Shown piece by piece: positions 1-8,715 of a stretch of 64,000 nucleotides of DNA (positions are counted from its first letter, which is position 1; each line of letters begins with the position of its first letter). The position numbers and the translations under genes were made by a program. Under the pieces are notes generated by a model, which saw nothing but the letters and a program-made list of their open reading frames with translations, was not told the DNA's origin and searched no databases. Origin of the DNA: Pseudobdellovibrionaceae bacterium (GTDB taxonomy: Bacteria; Bdellovibrionota; Bdellovibrionia; Bdellovibrionales; UBA1609); assembly GCA_023898385.1 (NCBI GenBank), contig CP060220.1, forward strand, positions 2,356,001 to 2,420,000, read 5' to 3'.

Positions 1-1
1 A

Positions 2-562
2 ATTTTAGAAATCACTTTTAAAAACAAAAACATCGACCAAGTGCTGCGCATGACTGTGGCTGAGGCCATGGATTTTTTTGTCTCCTATCCGAATGTGCGG
101 CGCCCGCTTTCTATTTTAAAAGAAGTGGGGCTCGAATATATCACCTTAGGGCAAAGCGCTCGATCACTCAGCGGCGGTGAAAGCCAAAGATTAAAAATTG
201 CCCGGGAATTTAACTCCACAGACCAAAAGGGAACGCTGTATATTTTAGACGAACCTACCACGGGACTGCACTTTAGAGAGGTGCAGCTTTTGTTGAAGGT
301 TTTAAATCGGTTGGTGGAAGCTGGCGGCAGCGTTTTATTAATTGAACACAATCAAGAAATTATTCGAAATTCGGATTACATTATTGATCTGGGGCCAGAA
401 GCTGGCATTCGGGGCGGTGAGGTGATTGCAGTTGGCACTCCTGAAGAAATTATGGCTAGCAAAAAAAGCCTTACGGGCAAATACCTCAAAGAATATATTT
501 CTAGTGTCAACCCCCCGATCAACCCCAAAAAATCAAGAAAGTCTGTAGGGGCTGAGCTATGA
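2..562 (+). CDS. uvrA: UvrA, excision nuclease subunit A (3' end only)
   Basis: This is the C-terminal part of the UvrA ATPase, which finds bulky DNA lesions and loads UvrB in nucleotide excision repair. The frame is open from base 2, so the gene starts outside the window. Visible motifs are the second ABC signature (LSGGESQR), Walker B (LYILDEPTTGLH) and the H-loop (LLIEHN), followed by the usual UvrA ending (DLGPEAG, then GTPEE). A short basic tail follows the conserved domain. The stop codon overlaps the next start (ATGA), so the ABC exporter downstream is probably translationally coupled. The family assignment is secure from the motif order. Confidence 0.95.
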   Translation: MLEITFKNKNIDQVLRMTVAEAMDFFVSYPNVRRPLSILKEVGLEYITLGQSARSLSGGESQRLKIAREFNSTDQKGTLYILDEPTTGLHFREVQLLLKVLNRLVEAGGSVLLIEHNQEIIRNSDYIIDLGPEAGIRGGEVIAVGTPEEIMASKKSLTGKYLKEYISSVNPPINPKKSRKSVGAEL

Positions 563-2283
563 ATTCTGTTGTGAAGTACTTGTTGCCGGAGCTGCAACCC
601 TATAAGCGGGTGTTGTTTTTTCTTTTTGCCATGGGAATTATTGCCAGCGGCCTTAAGGCGTTAACACCCCCGCTGGTCAATGCCCTGGTCGATGATGCCT
701 GGCGAGATGGCAACAGGACTCTGGCCATGCAAATACCTGTGGTTATCACCGTTATTTGGATCATGTCAGCCATCGCTCGCTACTTTCACATGTATTGGAT
801 GAAGTACGTGTCGTACCTTGTGGGAGTGAGTTTAAGGCGACGCCTTATGGATAAGTATCTCACTCTTAACTTAGCGTTTTTTCAGAAGTACTCAAAGGGC
901 TCTGGCGGTCTTATCAGCCGGATGCTTAATGATATTGGTTTAATTCAAGTTGAGCTGCAAAAGCTTGCTGATTTTGTGCGTGAACCTTTTATGGCCGTGT
1001 TTGCCATATCGTATTTGATATGGGTGGATTGGGTGCTTGTGGTTTTTGTTTTGGTGGCCCTACCTATTATTACCACCATATCTCGAAGACTTGCCGTAAG
1101 CCTTCGAAAATACAGCCGCAAAAACCAAGAAGCCATGGAAGATCTCACCACTACGCTTAAAGAAGCCCTCGACGGCACACGCGTGGTGCAGTCCTTTAAC
1201 CTAGAACAAGAAATGCGGCAGCGGTTTGATCGGCAAGCGGAAAACTTTCTTGCAAGTAGCCGCAAAATTGTAAGCCGCGAAGAAGCCGCAAGCCCCCTGT
1301 CAGAAACACTGGCCTCCATCGCACAAGCCGCCTTACTTATATATGTGGGCCAACAGGTGTTTGCTCAAAATTTGACTATCGGTGACTTTACCGGCTTCGT
1401 ATTTGCCGTTGGACTTCTGCAAGACTCTGTTAAGAAAGTTCAATATTCGTACATTAAACTGCAACAGGCCGCCGTGGCCTTAGCCCGTCTTTCTGAAATT
1501 CTGGATTCTACCGAACAGGTGCCGCAGGTCGAGTATGCCAAGCCCTTTCCCCATGATTGGAAAACCATTGAATTTAAGAATGTGAGCTTTGCTTTTGATG
1601 AAGAAGTGGTCTTAAAAAACATCAATTTGACAATCCAACGGGGCGAACTCATTGCCATCGTTGGTGCTAGCGGCGGCGGTAAATCCACTCTCGTAAACCT
1701 ACTTGAAAGATTTTATGACCCCACAGAGGGTGAGATCACCATCGGCGGCATCCCGATTCAAGAAATGGATTTAAAAGATCTCAGGCAAAACATCGCCCTT
1801 GTCACTCAAGATGTGTTTTTATTTGGCGATTCCGTTGAACACAATATTCAATTGGGCAATCAAAATCGCAGCGCCGAAGAGATTCCCGCAGCGGCAAAAC
1901 TGGCTAACGCCCATGATTTTATTTTAAACACCCCCGATAAATACAATACCAAAGTGGGCGATAAAGGCAGCCGCCTCTCTGGGGGCGAGAAACAACGAAT
2001 AAGTATTGCTAGGGCCATCTTTAAGAATGCCCCCATCTTAATATTAGATGAAGCCACCAGCGCACTTGATACCGTAAGCGAACAAGAAGTTCAAAAGGGG
2101 CTTGATAAGCTTCTTTCTGGTCGCACGGCATTTGTCATTGCCCACAGGCTTTCTACCATATCTAGAGCCGATCGAATATTGGTTATGAACCAGGGCCGCA
2201 TTGTGGAGCAAGGGTCGCACACTCAGCTTTTAAGCCAGCAGGGTGAGTATTTTAAATTTCACGAACTCCACAACACTAAGTAG
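559..2283 (+). CDS. MsbA-like ABC half-exporter
   Basis: This is a full-length half-transporter of 574 residues, with an N-terminal six-helix membrane domain (about residues 15-310) fused to an ABC ATPase domain (about 335-574). The ATPase has Walker A GASGGGKST (about 369-377), a Q-loop (LVTQD), signature LSGGEKQR (about 473), Walker B ILILDEATSALD and H-loop AHRLS. It fits the MsbA/multidrug exporter family, which works as a homodimer in the inner membrane and moves lipids or hydrophobic molecules outward. The substrate cannot be read from sequence. It overlaps uvrA by 4 nt, an unusual partner for a transporter. Lipid A export is possible but unproven. Confidence 0.9.
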   Translation: MNSVVKYLLPELQPYKRVLFFLFAMGIIASGLKALTPPLVNALVDDAWRDGNRTLAMQIPVVITVIWIMSAIARYFHMYWMKYVSYLVGVSLRRRLMDKYLTLNLAFFQKYSKGSGGLISRMLNDIGLIQVELQKLADFVREPFMAVFAISYLIWVDWVLVVFVLVALPIITTISRRLAVSLRKYSRKNQEAMEDLTTTLKEALDGTRVVQSFNLEQEMRQRFDRQAENFLASSRKIVSREEAASPLSETLASIAQAALLIYVGQQVFAQNLTIGDFTGFVFAVGLLQDSVKKVQYSYIKLQQAAVALARLSEILDSTEQVPQVEYAKPFPHDWKTIEFKNVSFAFDEEVVLKNINLTIQRGELIAIVGASGGGKSTLVNLLERFYDPTEGEITIGGIPIQEMDLKDLRQNIALVTQDVFLFGDSVEHNIQLGNQNRSAEEIPAAAKLANAHDFILNTPDKYNTKVGDKGSRLSGGEKQRISIARAIFKNAPILILDEATSALDTVSEQEVQKGLDKLLSGRTAFVIAHRLSTISRADRILVMNQGRIVEQGSHTQLLSQQGEYFKFHELHNTK

Positions 2284-2330
2284 GCGGTGTCGCGAAAGCG
2301 ACCCGCCGTATCCTGAGCGAAGCGAAGGAT
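2283..2330. repeat. Hairpin and intergenic palindromic repeat after the exporter
   Basis: GGCGG pairs with CCGCC around a second stem GTCGC/GCGAC closed by a GAAA tetraloop (2283-2307). There is no T-run, so termination is uncertain. It is followed by TCCTGAGCGAAGCGAAGGA (2311-2329). That motif resembles an intergenic repeat seen in many bacteria, whose spurious translation gives ERSEGS-like peptides. The family link is from memory. Confidence 0.5.
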
Positions 2331-2630
2331 CTCGTCGTGCTCGCAGAGAGGTGACTGCGGGGGCATTTGCCATCTGCTGTTCACCCCGACCAAGGTGTGG
2401 ACAATTCGCCGTTAACGCCCCAATGGCCCCCCACAAGAGTTCGATACTTTGATGAAATTGTAGAATACTGGACTATTTGCTGGCACGATAAGCGATTGAA
2501 ATCATTTAGTTATTCTCTGTCTGAAAAGAAAATAGACGACACCCTAAAGTTGTCCAAGGTTTTGACGATAAGTCTTATGGAGTGGGCCAGTGATTTTGGC
2601 CTGGTTGTTAGACAAACCTAGGGGTGAAAG
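2331..2630 (+). other. Gap with a doubtful short reading frame
   Basis: The stretch before the sigma-54 activator holds an open frame ending at 2621. The last 60 or so residues, from about 2440, look protein-like (VRYFDEIVEYWTICWHDKR). No good ATG or ribosome site fits, and I recognise no family. It may be the remnant of a small gene. The activator's own ribosome site (GGGGTGAAAG) lies just before 2631. Confidence 0.25.
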
Positions 2631-4184
2631 ATGATTAACTGGGATGAATTTGAACATATCCATGTGATCAAAAAACTAAAACATATTTTAGACGACTGGT
2701 GGAATATCGATACCGTTTTCACCGACGAGCGTGGACAGCTTCGAGGCATGATTCCAGAATCATCTCACTTTTCAAATCCAGCCGTACACATGGTTTTACA
2801 AAAAGACTCAGCCAGAGAAAGTTTGGCTGATGTGGTTGCAAAAACTATTGAAGAGCTGAGGTTATCAAACAATCCTTACAGTCTCCGTAAGTGGGACGCT
2901 GTGGGTTTTGACCTTTGCATCGTTCCGATAATTATTGAAAACGAATTTATGGGATCTGTCGTGGCCATGGGCTTTTTAAAAGAAGATGGTGCCAATCGAC
3001 TGACCGAAGTGAAAGAGCGCCTAGCCATTTTCGGCGCTAGCAGTGATTCCATTGAAACTGCCATTCAAAAGGTAAAGTATCTTCAAGATCAAGACCTTGA
3101 GCACTTTGTTGGATTGGTAGAGCTGGTTTCTCAAGAGATCGTTACCCTTCATTTAGAAATCACTTCTCGCGAAAACAGAATTCGTGAGCTAAATAAAGAA
3201 CTAGGTAGCCGCTACAAATATGACAACATGATTGGTAAATCAAAGCCTATGCAAAGCCTTTATTCGCTTTTGGATAAGATTAGGGGCGCAGATAGCACGG
3301 TTTTAGTGCAAGGTGAAAACGGTACTGGTAAAGAACTGATCGCAAAAGCCATTCACTACAACTCTAATCGCAAAGGTAAATCTTTTATTATTCAAAACTG
3401 TTCGGCATTTAACGACAACCTTCTAGAATCTGAACTTTTCGGTCACGTTAAAGGATCATTTACTGGCGCCGTTCGTGATAAAAAAGGTCTTTTTGAAATC
3501 GCCGACAAAGGGACATTCTTTTTAGATGAAATCGGTGACACTTCGCCCACTATGCAGGTGAAATTACTTCGTGTGCTTCAAGAAGGTACTTTCACTCCAG
3601 TGGGTGCATTAGAGCCCAGAAAAGTGAATGTTCGAATTATTGCGGCCACCAACCGTAATCTAAAAGAAATGGTAGAAAACGGCGACTTTCGTGAAGACTT
3701 GTACTACCGATTGAACGTAATCAACATTCAGGTACCACCTCTTCGAGAGCGCAAAGAAGACATTCCGCTTTTAGCTGAGTTTTTCTTAAGCCGAGCCACA
3801 AATCATGCCGGCCAGAAAACGAGCTTAACTAAAAGAGCCCTTGAGAAGTTGTATGATTATGCATGGCCCGGAAACGTGCGCGAACTTCAAAACGAAATGG
3901 AACGCGTGGTGGTTCTTGCTGGCGATGAGACCAAGATCACCGCAGAAATGCTTTCTCCAAAAATCATTGAAGCCAGCGACAAAGGAAAAATTCAAGGCTC
4001 CCGTGTACACGGCAAGCTCAAAGATGCTCTTGAAGACCTCGAGCGCGAGATGATTAAAGAAGGTTTGCGACGGACGGGCTGGAACAAATCAAAGCTTGCA
4101 AAAGAGCTTGGAATCAGTCGCGCAGGCTTAATCATGAAAGTCGAAAAATACGGACTAGATAAACGCAAAATGGCAAAAATCTAG
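2631..4184 (+). CDS. Sigma-54-dependent transcriptional activator (NtrC/Fis family)
   Basis: This 517-residue bacterial enhancer-binding protein remodels sigma-54 RNA polymerase. Residues 1-165 form a sensory domain that looks PocR- or GAF-like, so a small ligand is more likely than phosphorylation, and no receiver domain is present. A helical linker follows. The AAA+ domain has Walker A GENGTGKE (about 227-235), a GSFTGA loop (about 274; the usual form is GAFTGA), Walker B FFLDEIGD (about 297) and the arginine-finger region PPLRERKEDI. A Fis-type helix-turn-helix lies at about 482-505. A sigma-54 promoter and paired upstream repeats lie between it and the next gene, which is therefore a likely target. 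Confidence 0.93.
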   Translation: MINWDEFEHIHVIKKLKHILDDWWNIDTVFTDERGQLRGMIPESSHFSNPAVHMVLQKDSARESLADVVAKTIEELRLSNNPYSLRKWDAVGFDLCIVPIIIENEFMGSVVAMGFLKEDGANRLTEVKERLAIFGASSDSIETAIQKVKYLQDQDLEHFVGLVELVSQEIVTLHLEITSRENRIRELNKELGSRYKYDNMIGKSKPMQSLYSLLDKIRGADSTVLVQGENGTGKELIAKAIHYNSNRKGKSFIIQNCSAFNDNLLESELFGHVKGSFTGAVRDKKGLFEIADKGTFFLDEIGDTSPTMQVKLLRVLQEGTFTPVGALEPRKVNVRIIAATNRNLKEMVENGDFREDLYYRLNVINIQVPPLRERKEDIPLLAEFFLSRATNHAGQKTSLTKRALEKLYDYAWPGNVRELQNEMERVVVLAGDETKITAEMLSPKIIEASDKGKIQGSRVHGKLKDALEDLEREMIKEGLRRTGWNKSKLAKELGISRAGLIMKVEKYGLDKRKMAKI

Positions 4185-4198
4185 TTGGCTCATGAATG

Positions 4199-4222
4199 TT
4201 GGCCCAAGAACCCTTGGGCTAA
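4199..4222 (+). terminator. Probable terminator of the sigma-54 activator
   Basis: A ten-pair stem (GCCCAAG/CTTGGGC extended by one G-T and two T-A pairs) closes an AACC loop 15 nt after the stop. Only a weak T-rich stretch follows, so it may be a Rho-independent terminator of modest strength. Confidence 0.55.
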
Positions 4223-4456
4223 CTCGTTTGATTCCCTGTTCGGCACATGGCCCACGGGCCGGTCCGCCGCAACCCAAAGGCGCGCACCAACCAACGCTTC
4301 AATAAAACATTACTTAGATGACGTCGGGCCACAAAAAGCCCGGCCAACCTTCCACCAAAAAAGCTCGGATCGACGGCTTCAAAGCGCCCAGTTCTGGCCT
4401 CTCACTCCCCCCCTAAGCTTAGAAAATTTTCCTTATATGATTAAAATATGCACCCA

Positions 4457-4501
4457 CTTGGCCCAGCGAAGTCTGTGAAGAATGTTCTTGGCTCAGCGAA
4501 G
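4457..4501 (+). promoter_or_regulatory. Paired direct repeats, candidate enhancer sites
   Basis: CTTGGCCCAGCGAAG (4457-4471) and CTTGGCTCAGCGAAG (4487-4501) match at 14 of 15 bases. They start exactly 30 bp apart, about three helical turns. They lie some 150-195 bp upstream of the sigma-54 promoter at 4653, the usual position for activator-binding sites. The activator encoded just upstream is the obvious candidate to bind them. The rest of the 554-base gap (4185-4738) shows no gene. Confidence 0.55.
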
Positions 4502-4652
4502 GGTTTTCATCAGGCCTTCCCGCCCCCACTCCCACTCGACTTTAAAATCTAAAGCTATTTCAGATAGTTACACGTTTTTCGGCCGCCTCCCTTGGCCGCC
4601 ACTCCGCCGGTATCGGTTACTAGTCTATCTACAGTAAAAGGCGACGAATTTC

Positions 4653-4667
4653 GGCACACCGCTTGCC
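4653..4667 (+). promoter_or_regulatory. Sigma-54 promoter
   Basis: GGCAC-ACCGC-TTGCC matches the -24/-12 consensus with the required GG-N10-GC spacing. The expected start is near 4678, about 60 nt before the gene at 4739. Confidence 0.75.
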
Positions 4668-4738
4668 TATGAGAGTTGTAAAAAGAGGCCATCCCCCTGG
4701 GAGTGATATTAATTTATAAGTAGGAACTTAGGCACCCG

Positions 4739-5695
4739 ATGAATCCACGCTACGGAGTTAAACAATATATTGAAGAGATCACCAACCACCTCCGCCCTTC
4801 AGTAGGGCGACTGATGGATTTAGTGAAAAAGCAGTATGGGTGTGACCTGCGCTACAGAATTCTTGAGGTGATCGAATCGGCCGAAGACCTTGAGATTCGA
4901 AAAGCTCTTGAGACCAATGGACCAAGGCCCCTGGCGCGAAACCAAATTATTTACATCCCCGTTCGACAAGACGGCGAAGTCATGGGTGCTGCTGAAATTG
5001 CAAACGGCGTTCATCTTAATGACGAACAGGTCCATCGAATTGGCGAACTTGTTAAGTTACTCATCCAACCCCAACTGGTCTTCTTTGAACGTCTCTCCAC
5101 CCTACGAACCCTTGAGAGTCAACTTGACAGCATCGGTGGTGAAACAAATGTTGTGCCCATTGGTCGGCTTCGCACCCTTCGCCAAATTAGAAAGGCCGTA
5201 GACGAAATTGAATTTAAATCTCTCACCCCTGAACCACTTCGGCCAAAACGCCGTGTGCGTTTTCAATTTCCGGTACTGATTCACGCAAGCAATCAAGAAG
5301 ACTTGCAGAAAATGGCCTTTGAACTTCACTACCATTCACACAGAATGGCTTTTATTCAATTGGATCAACTTAAAGCCAGCGACACTCTCAGTGCTCAAAC
5401 CTTTAGAGACCTTGGCCCCGTGACAGTATATATTCCAGATATTTCTTCGCTTTCCGTAGGGCAACAAAAGGCTCTTCTAGAATACCTTGATGGTTTTCGC
5501 CATGAGGACTCGCCGCAGATCATTGCAGGCACTCTTGTTGATTATAAACAATTGGTGGCAACCGGCGTTCCCGACCCAGCTCTAGTCAGAAAGGTGGCCG
5601 TGGCCTACCTGCAGATGACAAAACCGTTTGCCTATTACCGCGAGAAAAATATAGTCGACTTTTTTTATAACTCGCTAGTTATATCGTCTCACTAA
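4739..5695 (+). CDS. GAF-like protein with a degenerate NtrC-type AAA+ region
   Basis: I cannot name this 318-residue protein. The N-terminal 115 residues look like a small sensory (GAF-like) domain (IIYIPVRQDGEVMGAAEI). The C-terminal third resembles an eroded sigma-54 activator core: VTVYIPDISSLSVGQQKALL aligns with the region around Walker B (FLDEIGD...QAKLLR), and QIIAGTLVDYKQLVATG aligns with the sensor-1 region (RIIAATNRDLEELV). No Walker A, GAFTGA loop or helix-turn-helix is present, so it cannot remodel sigma-54 itself. It follows a strong sigma-54 promoter and an intact activator, which suggests a regulatory partner or antagonist of that activator. The role is inferred. Confidence 0.6.
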   Translation: MNPRYGVKQYIEEITNHLRPSVGRLMDLVKKQYGCDLRYRILEVIESAEDLEIRKALETNGPRPLARNQIIYIPVRQDGEVMGAAEIANGVHLNDEQVHRIGELVKLLIQPQLVFFERLSTLRTLESQLDSIGGETNVVPIGRLRTLRQIRKAVDEIEFKSLTPEPLRPKRRVRFQFPVLIHASNQEDLQKMAFELHYHSHRMAFIQLDQLKASDTLSAQTFRDLGPVTVYIPDISSLSVGQQKALLEYLDGFRHEDSPQIIAGTLVDYKQLVATGVPDPALVRKVAVAYLQMTKPFAYYREKNIVDFFYNSLVISSH

Positions 5696-5709
5696 AATTA
5701 AATGACATT

Positions 5710-6693
5710 TTAAAGAATGAGCTCGTTTTTGCGGTGCTGGCCCTCAGCCACTTTAACATGGGCTGCCACCACTGAGCTCTCGATGGTTGATGCGGCCTGC
5801 ACGTGGCAGTCGTGTCCTAGTACTACACTGCCCACAAAGGCCGCATCGTCGGCCACGTGCACGTTTTCTGAATAGAACACCTGGGTGCCCGCTGCGGCCT
5901 CAACGTGATAATTTTTTTGATAGCGATCAAGAATATTCTTAAGACCGGTTCCGTAAACAGATTGATTCACAAGATGTGACAAACACTTTGTGGTGGCCTC
6001 GAGGTAACTGTCTAGATTGCCAGTTTCAAACCACTGGGGGTTCTCTTCCACATGCACGGCTATTTTCTCACCGGCCTCGATGGCTCTTACCGCCACATCA
6101 TAAAGAATATTTGATTCTCCCTCAGGGATATACCGAAATACCTTTGGCTCCATCACATGAACCCCAAGAAAGTGAAAGCCCTTAAGGCCGGGCTCAGGTG
6201 CTTTTCGACCATAACCTCGCACCCAGCCTTGCTCATCAACCCATACGCCGTTTAGAGTTTTACCCACCTCGGGGTTTTCACAAACAAGATGAGTGATCAA
6301 AGGCTTTGATACCTTGTGCGCCTCTACCAAGGGTGAAAATCCACGGTCATGTTGAAACAGAAGCACTTCATCACCATTAGCAACCAAAAAGGCCTCGCCG
6401 TTTTCAAGTGGCCCTTTAGCAAACCCAATGCCTCCACCACTACCCAAGATATTTGGTTTTTCTTCAGTAAAGACCACGGGAGATTTTGATTTTAACGACT
6501 CCACGGCGGCCTTTACCGTGTAAGGTAAGTGGTGAGTGTTGACCACTATCTTGTCCACACTTAACTGTTCCAGATAGTAGTGGGTGTAACTGATCAACGG
6601 TTGATTTAGAAATGGCAAGGCAGGCTTTGCCATAAGACCCGTATGCGGAAGAAAACGATTTCCGAAACCTGCGGCGAGAATCATTGCATTCAT
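5710..6693 (-). CDS. murU: MurU-like sugar-1-phosphate nucleotidylyltransferase with LbH-like tail
   Basis: The start carries the nucleotidylyltransferase signature (MILAAGFGNRFLPHT...AKPALPFLNQPLI), followed by a metal/nucleotide loop (VANGDEVL). MurU activates N-acetylmuramate-1-phosphate to UDP-MurNAc in muropeptide recycling. Here it directly follows an AmgK-like kinase with a 2-nt gap, the pairing expected for that pathway. At 327 residues it is about 100 longer than classical MurU. The extra C-terminal part (SENVHVADDAAFVGSVVLG) looks like a left-handed beta-helix, as in bifunctional sugar nucleotidyltransferases. The exact substrate is inferred from context. Confidence 0.75.
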   Translation of the reverse strand: MNAMILAAGFGNRFLPHTGLMAKPALPFLNQPLISYTHYYLEQLSVDKIVVNTHHLPYTVKAAVESLKSKSPVVFTEEKPNILGSGGGIGFAKGPLENGEAFLVANGDEVLLFQHDRGFSPLVEAHKVSKPLITHLVCENPEVGKTLNGVWVDEQGWVRGYGRKAPEPGLKGFHFLGVHVMEPKVFRYIPEGESNILYDVAVRAIEAGEKIAVHVEENPQWFETGNLDSYLEATTKCLSHLVNQSVYGTGLKNILDRYQKNYHVEAAAGTQVFYSENVHVADDAAFVGSVVLGHDCHVQAASTIESSVVAAHVKVAEGQHRKNELIL

Positions 6694-6695
6694 AA

Positions 6696-7751
6696 TTAAT
6701 AGGCCTCGTAATCCTTATCCACAATACCCTTGTCGACGAGGATATCTAAAAATGGCAAATACTCTGGAAAATCCACCAGAGCTTTAGCCAGTTTTTTAAG
6801 CGTTGGCTTAAGGTATTTAAGATAGCGCTTATCTGATCGCATGTTGTAGAAGCTGGCAAAACTGCCACAGGCCTTAAAACATCTCTGCAACATCTGTAGC
6901 CGAAAAACGGGATAGAAAGTATTGCGATCTATGGGACTTTTTCGATGATTTTTTGCCTCTTTGATATAGTAGTCGACAATAGCGTTGATTGAGTCTTCAT
7001 TGAGATTTACGTAAGAATCATGCACTAAGCTTACAAGATCGTACTGAATCGGCCCCATGCGGGCATCTTGAAAATCAATCACTCGCATTTGCCCAAACTG
7101 AATCATTAAATTGCGCGAATGATAATCTCTATGACAGATATATTTATCTTCGAAATCGAGCTTCGTGCATATGTCTGTGAAGATTTCCGTGAGAACTTCG
7201 CTTTCTGCTGGCGTTAAAGTGACGTCAGCAAGCTGCTCTATTAAATGCTTGCGTCCGTAGTTCATCTCCCAAAGCAATTTTTCAGTATCAAATGCAATAG
7301 AAAACGCCGTACAGTCGCTGCGATCAAATGTGGCCGGATAATGGATTTTAATAAGCTCATCGATGGCTTTTTTATAGTAAGGCAAAACCATTTTTTGATC
7401 TTGGTTTTCCCAAAATTTCCTCTCCAGTGTAAGATCACCCAAGTCCTCTAGAAGCACCAGGCCCATCTCTGGCGAACAAGCCAACACTTCCGGCACACGC
7501 ACGGAATGTTTTTTAAAGTGCTGTTGCACACTTAAAAATGGAAATTCTGATATATTTTGAAAGGGTTCCCAGTCCATCAACACGGAGGTCTTTCCCCCGG
7601 CCACGATGCGATAGTACCGCCGGCTACTGGCATCTCCCGCAAGGGGCAACACTTCAAACTCTTGAGTATCTAACCCACGCACCACGAATTCATGCGCTTC
7701 ACCTGAAAGATGATTTCCATTTTGCTTAATATTTTCTTGCACTTGAGACAT
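6696..7751 (-). CDS. amgK: AmgK-like anomeric sugar kinase (aminoglycoside phosphotransferase fold)
   Basis: This kinase-fold protein has the phosphotransferase catalytic loop CHRDYHSRNLM and the metal-binding motif IDFQDA. Both match AmgK, which phosphorylates MurNAc or GlcNAc at C1 so that MurU can make the UDP sugar, bypassing de novo MurNAc synthesis. I prefer the ATG at 7751 (MSQVQEN). A TTG at 7805 would add 18 unconvincing residues. No clear ribosome site is visible. The first 50 codons and about 65 bp upstream are duplicated at 14690-14903 as a dead copy. Cell-wall recycling suits a predator or scavenger lifestyle, but that is inference. Confidence 0.82.
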   Translation of the reverse strand: MSQVQENIKQNGNHLSGEAHEFVVRGLDTQEFEVLPLAGDASSRRYYRIVAGGKTSVLMDWEPFQNISEFPFLSVQQHFKKHSVRVPEVLACSPEMGLVLLEDLGDLTLERKFWENQDQKMVLPYYKKAIDELIKIHYPATFDRSDCTAFSIAFDTEKLLWEMNYGRKHLIEQLADVTLTPAESEVLTEIFTDICTKLDFEDKYICHRDYHSRNLMIQFGQMRVIDFQDARMGPIQYDLVSLVHDSYVNLNEDSINAIVDYYIKEAKNHRKSPIDRNTFYPVFRLQMLQRCFKACGSFASFYNMRSDKRYLKYLKPTLKKLAKALVDFPEYLPFLDILVDKGIVDKDYEAY

Positions 7752-7816
7752 TGTTAAATGGTCGCAAAAAGCAGCCCTCTTGGCAATAAAGCGACTGGCC
7801 GACAACCCGCGCTATA
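7603..7816. repeat. Direct repeat 1, intact copy (amgK 5' region)
   Basis: This segment aligns without gaps to 14690-14903 at a constant offset of 7087 bp, with about 19 differences in 211 compared bases (roughly 91% identity). It covers the amgK upstream region and first 50 codons. The two copies have the same orientation and bracket 6.9 kb of accessory genes. Confidence 0.9.
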
Positions 7817-7977
7817 TATTAAGGCGAACGTGGAGCTCGTTGGGCATTTATTGGCTTCGGGTTAAACAAGTCACGCGTGCCTCTCTCGTTTTTTGGGCCT
7901 GGGCCTGTTGCGACTTGAGGGACTTCACTGAAAATGGCTTGAGTTTGGGGCTACTTTTCACCGCCCGATCGACTAGA

Positions 7978-8715
7978 TTAAAAATAGTGGGTTTCATAAT
8001 CACACTTCTGGAATTGAGATTGTCTATTAACGTTAACCTTTTTCACAAGTGGCGACTTAAGCCACAACGTCAGGTGGCAGGACGATGCCAAAGACTGTGG
8101 ACCATGGATCACGCCCCTTGGCATATAAAAACCATCGCCGGGATACATGACTTTTTCTAATGCGGGGTCCACTCCAAAAATGGCCTGATCTACCATTTCT
8201 TGGTCTTTTTCTGTGGGCCTTTCATAGTCCATATCTTGCTTTATCGCTGGCCAAAATTTCCAGCGCTTAGATCCACCAAGCTGAATAGCTATAACATCAT
8301 GACAGTCAAAGTGAGGGTTGAATCCAGTTTGACCTGAGGGGGTCAAAAATACGTTGGCCTCAATCTTAAGCGGATACAGCTCCTCTTCAAGGGCTGTTGT
8401 AAGCTCGGCCACCCGCGGAAAAAACTTGGATATATTTCGGGCATAGAAAGTAAATCCTTCTCCCCATAAAAATTTGATCTTTTTTAGGTTCACTAGTCCT
8501 TCATCGATCAAAAAACTCTGTTTTACATATTGGGAGTCTTTCACCATAATGACATCACCTTGACCTGCAACTTCGGAAAGCAACTCCTCAGACCATTCAT
8601 TCAGGTTGCTCGCGACTTCTAAATCACAGCTAAACTTGGCAAGTAATAGGTTTTTTTCCCAATGAATCTCAAAAAATTCCTTGGTCGTACACCCCATCAT
8701 TTGTTCAAATTTCAT
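7978..8715 (-). CDS. JmjC/cupin-type Fe(II)/2-oxoglutarate oxygenase
   Basis: The 245-residue protein resembles cupin_4 ribosomal-oxygenase-type hydroxylases. The metal triad is visible as HFD (His135, Asp137) in FNPHFDCHDVIAIQLGG and the distal His204 in PGDGFYMPRGVIHG. KRWKFW after the first strand is typical of the family. Such enzymes hydroxylate protein side chains. I chose the ATG at 8715 because GAGGAAG sits 8 nt upstream; a longer frame from 8760 would overlap the transporter by 56 nt. It is the last gene of a three-gene operon after a MATE-like transporter, so its substrate may be an exported peptide or metabolite rather than a ribosomal protein. Confidence 0.8.
   Translation of the reverse strand: MKFEQMMGCTTKEFFEIHWEKNLLLAKFSCDLEVASNLNEWSEELLSEVAGQGDVIMVKDSQYVKQSFLIDEGLVNLKKIKFLWGEGFTFYARNISKFFPRVAELTTALEEELYPLKIEANVFLTPSGQTGFNPHFDCHDVIAIQLGGSKRWKFWPAIKQDMDYERPTEKDQEMVDQAIFGVDPALEKVMYPGDGFYMPRGVIHGPQSLASSCHLTLWLKSPLVKKVNVNRQSQFQKCDYETHYF

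Noticed and set aside
2243..2452. Open frame of 69 codons after the ABC exporter
   Set aside because: It overlaps the exporter end and a hairpin/repeat, and its translation is the typical nonsense of that repeat type.
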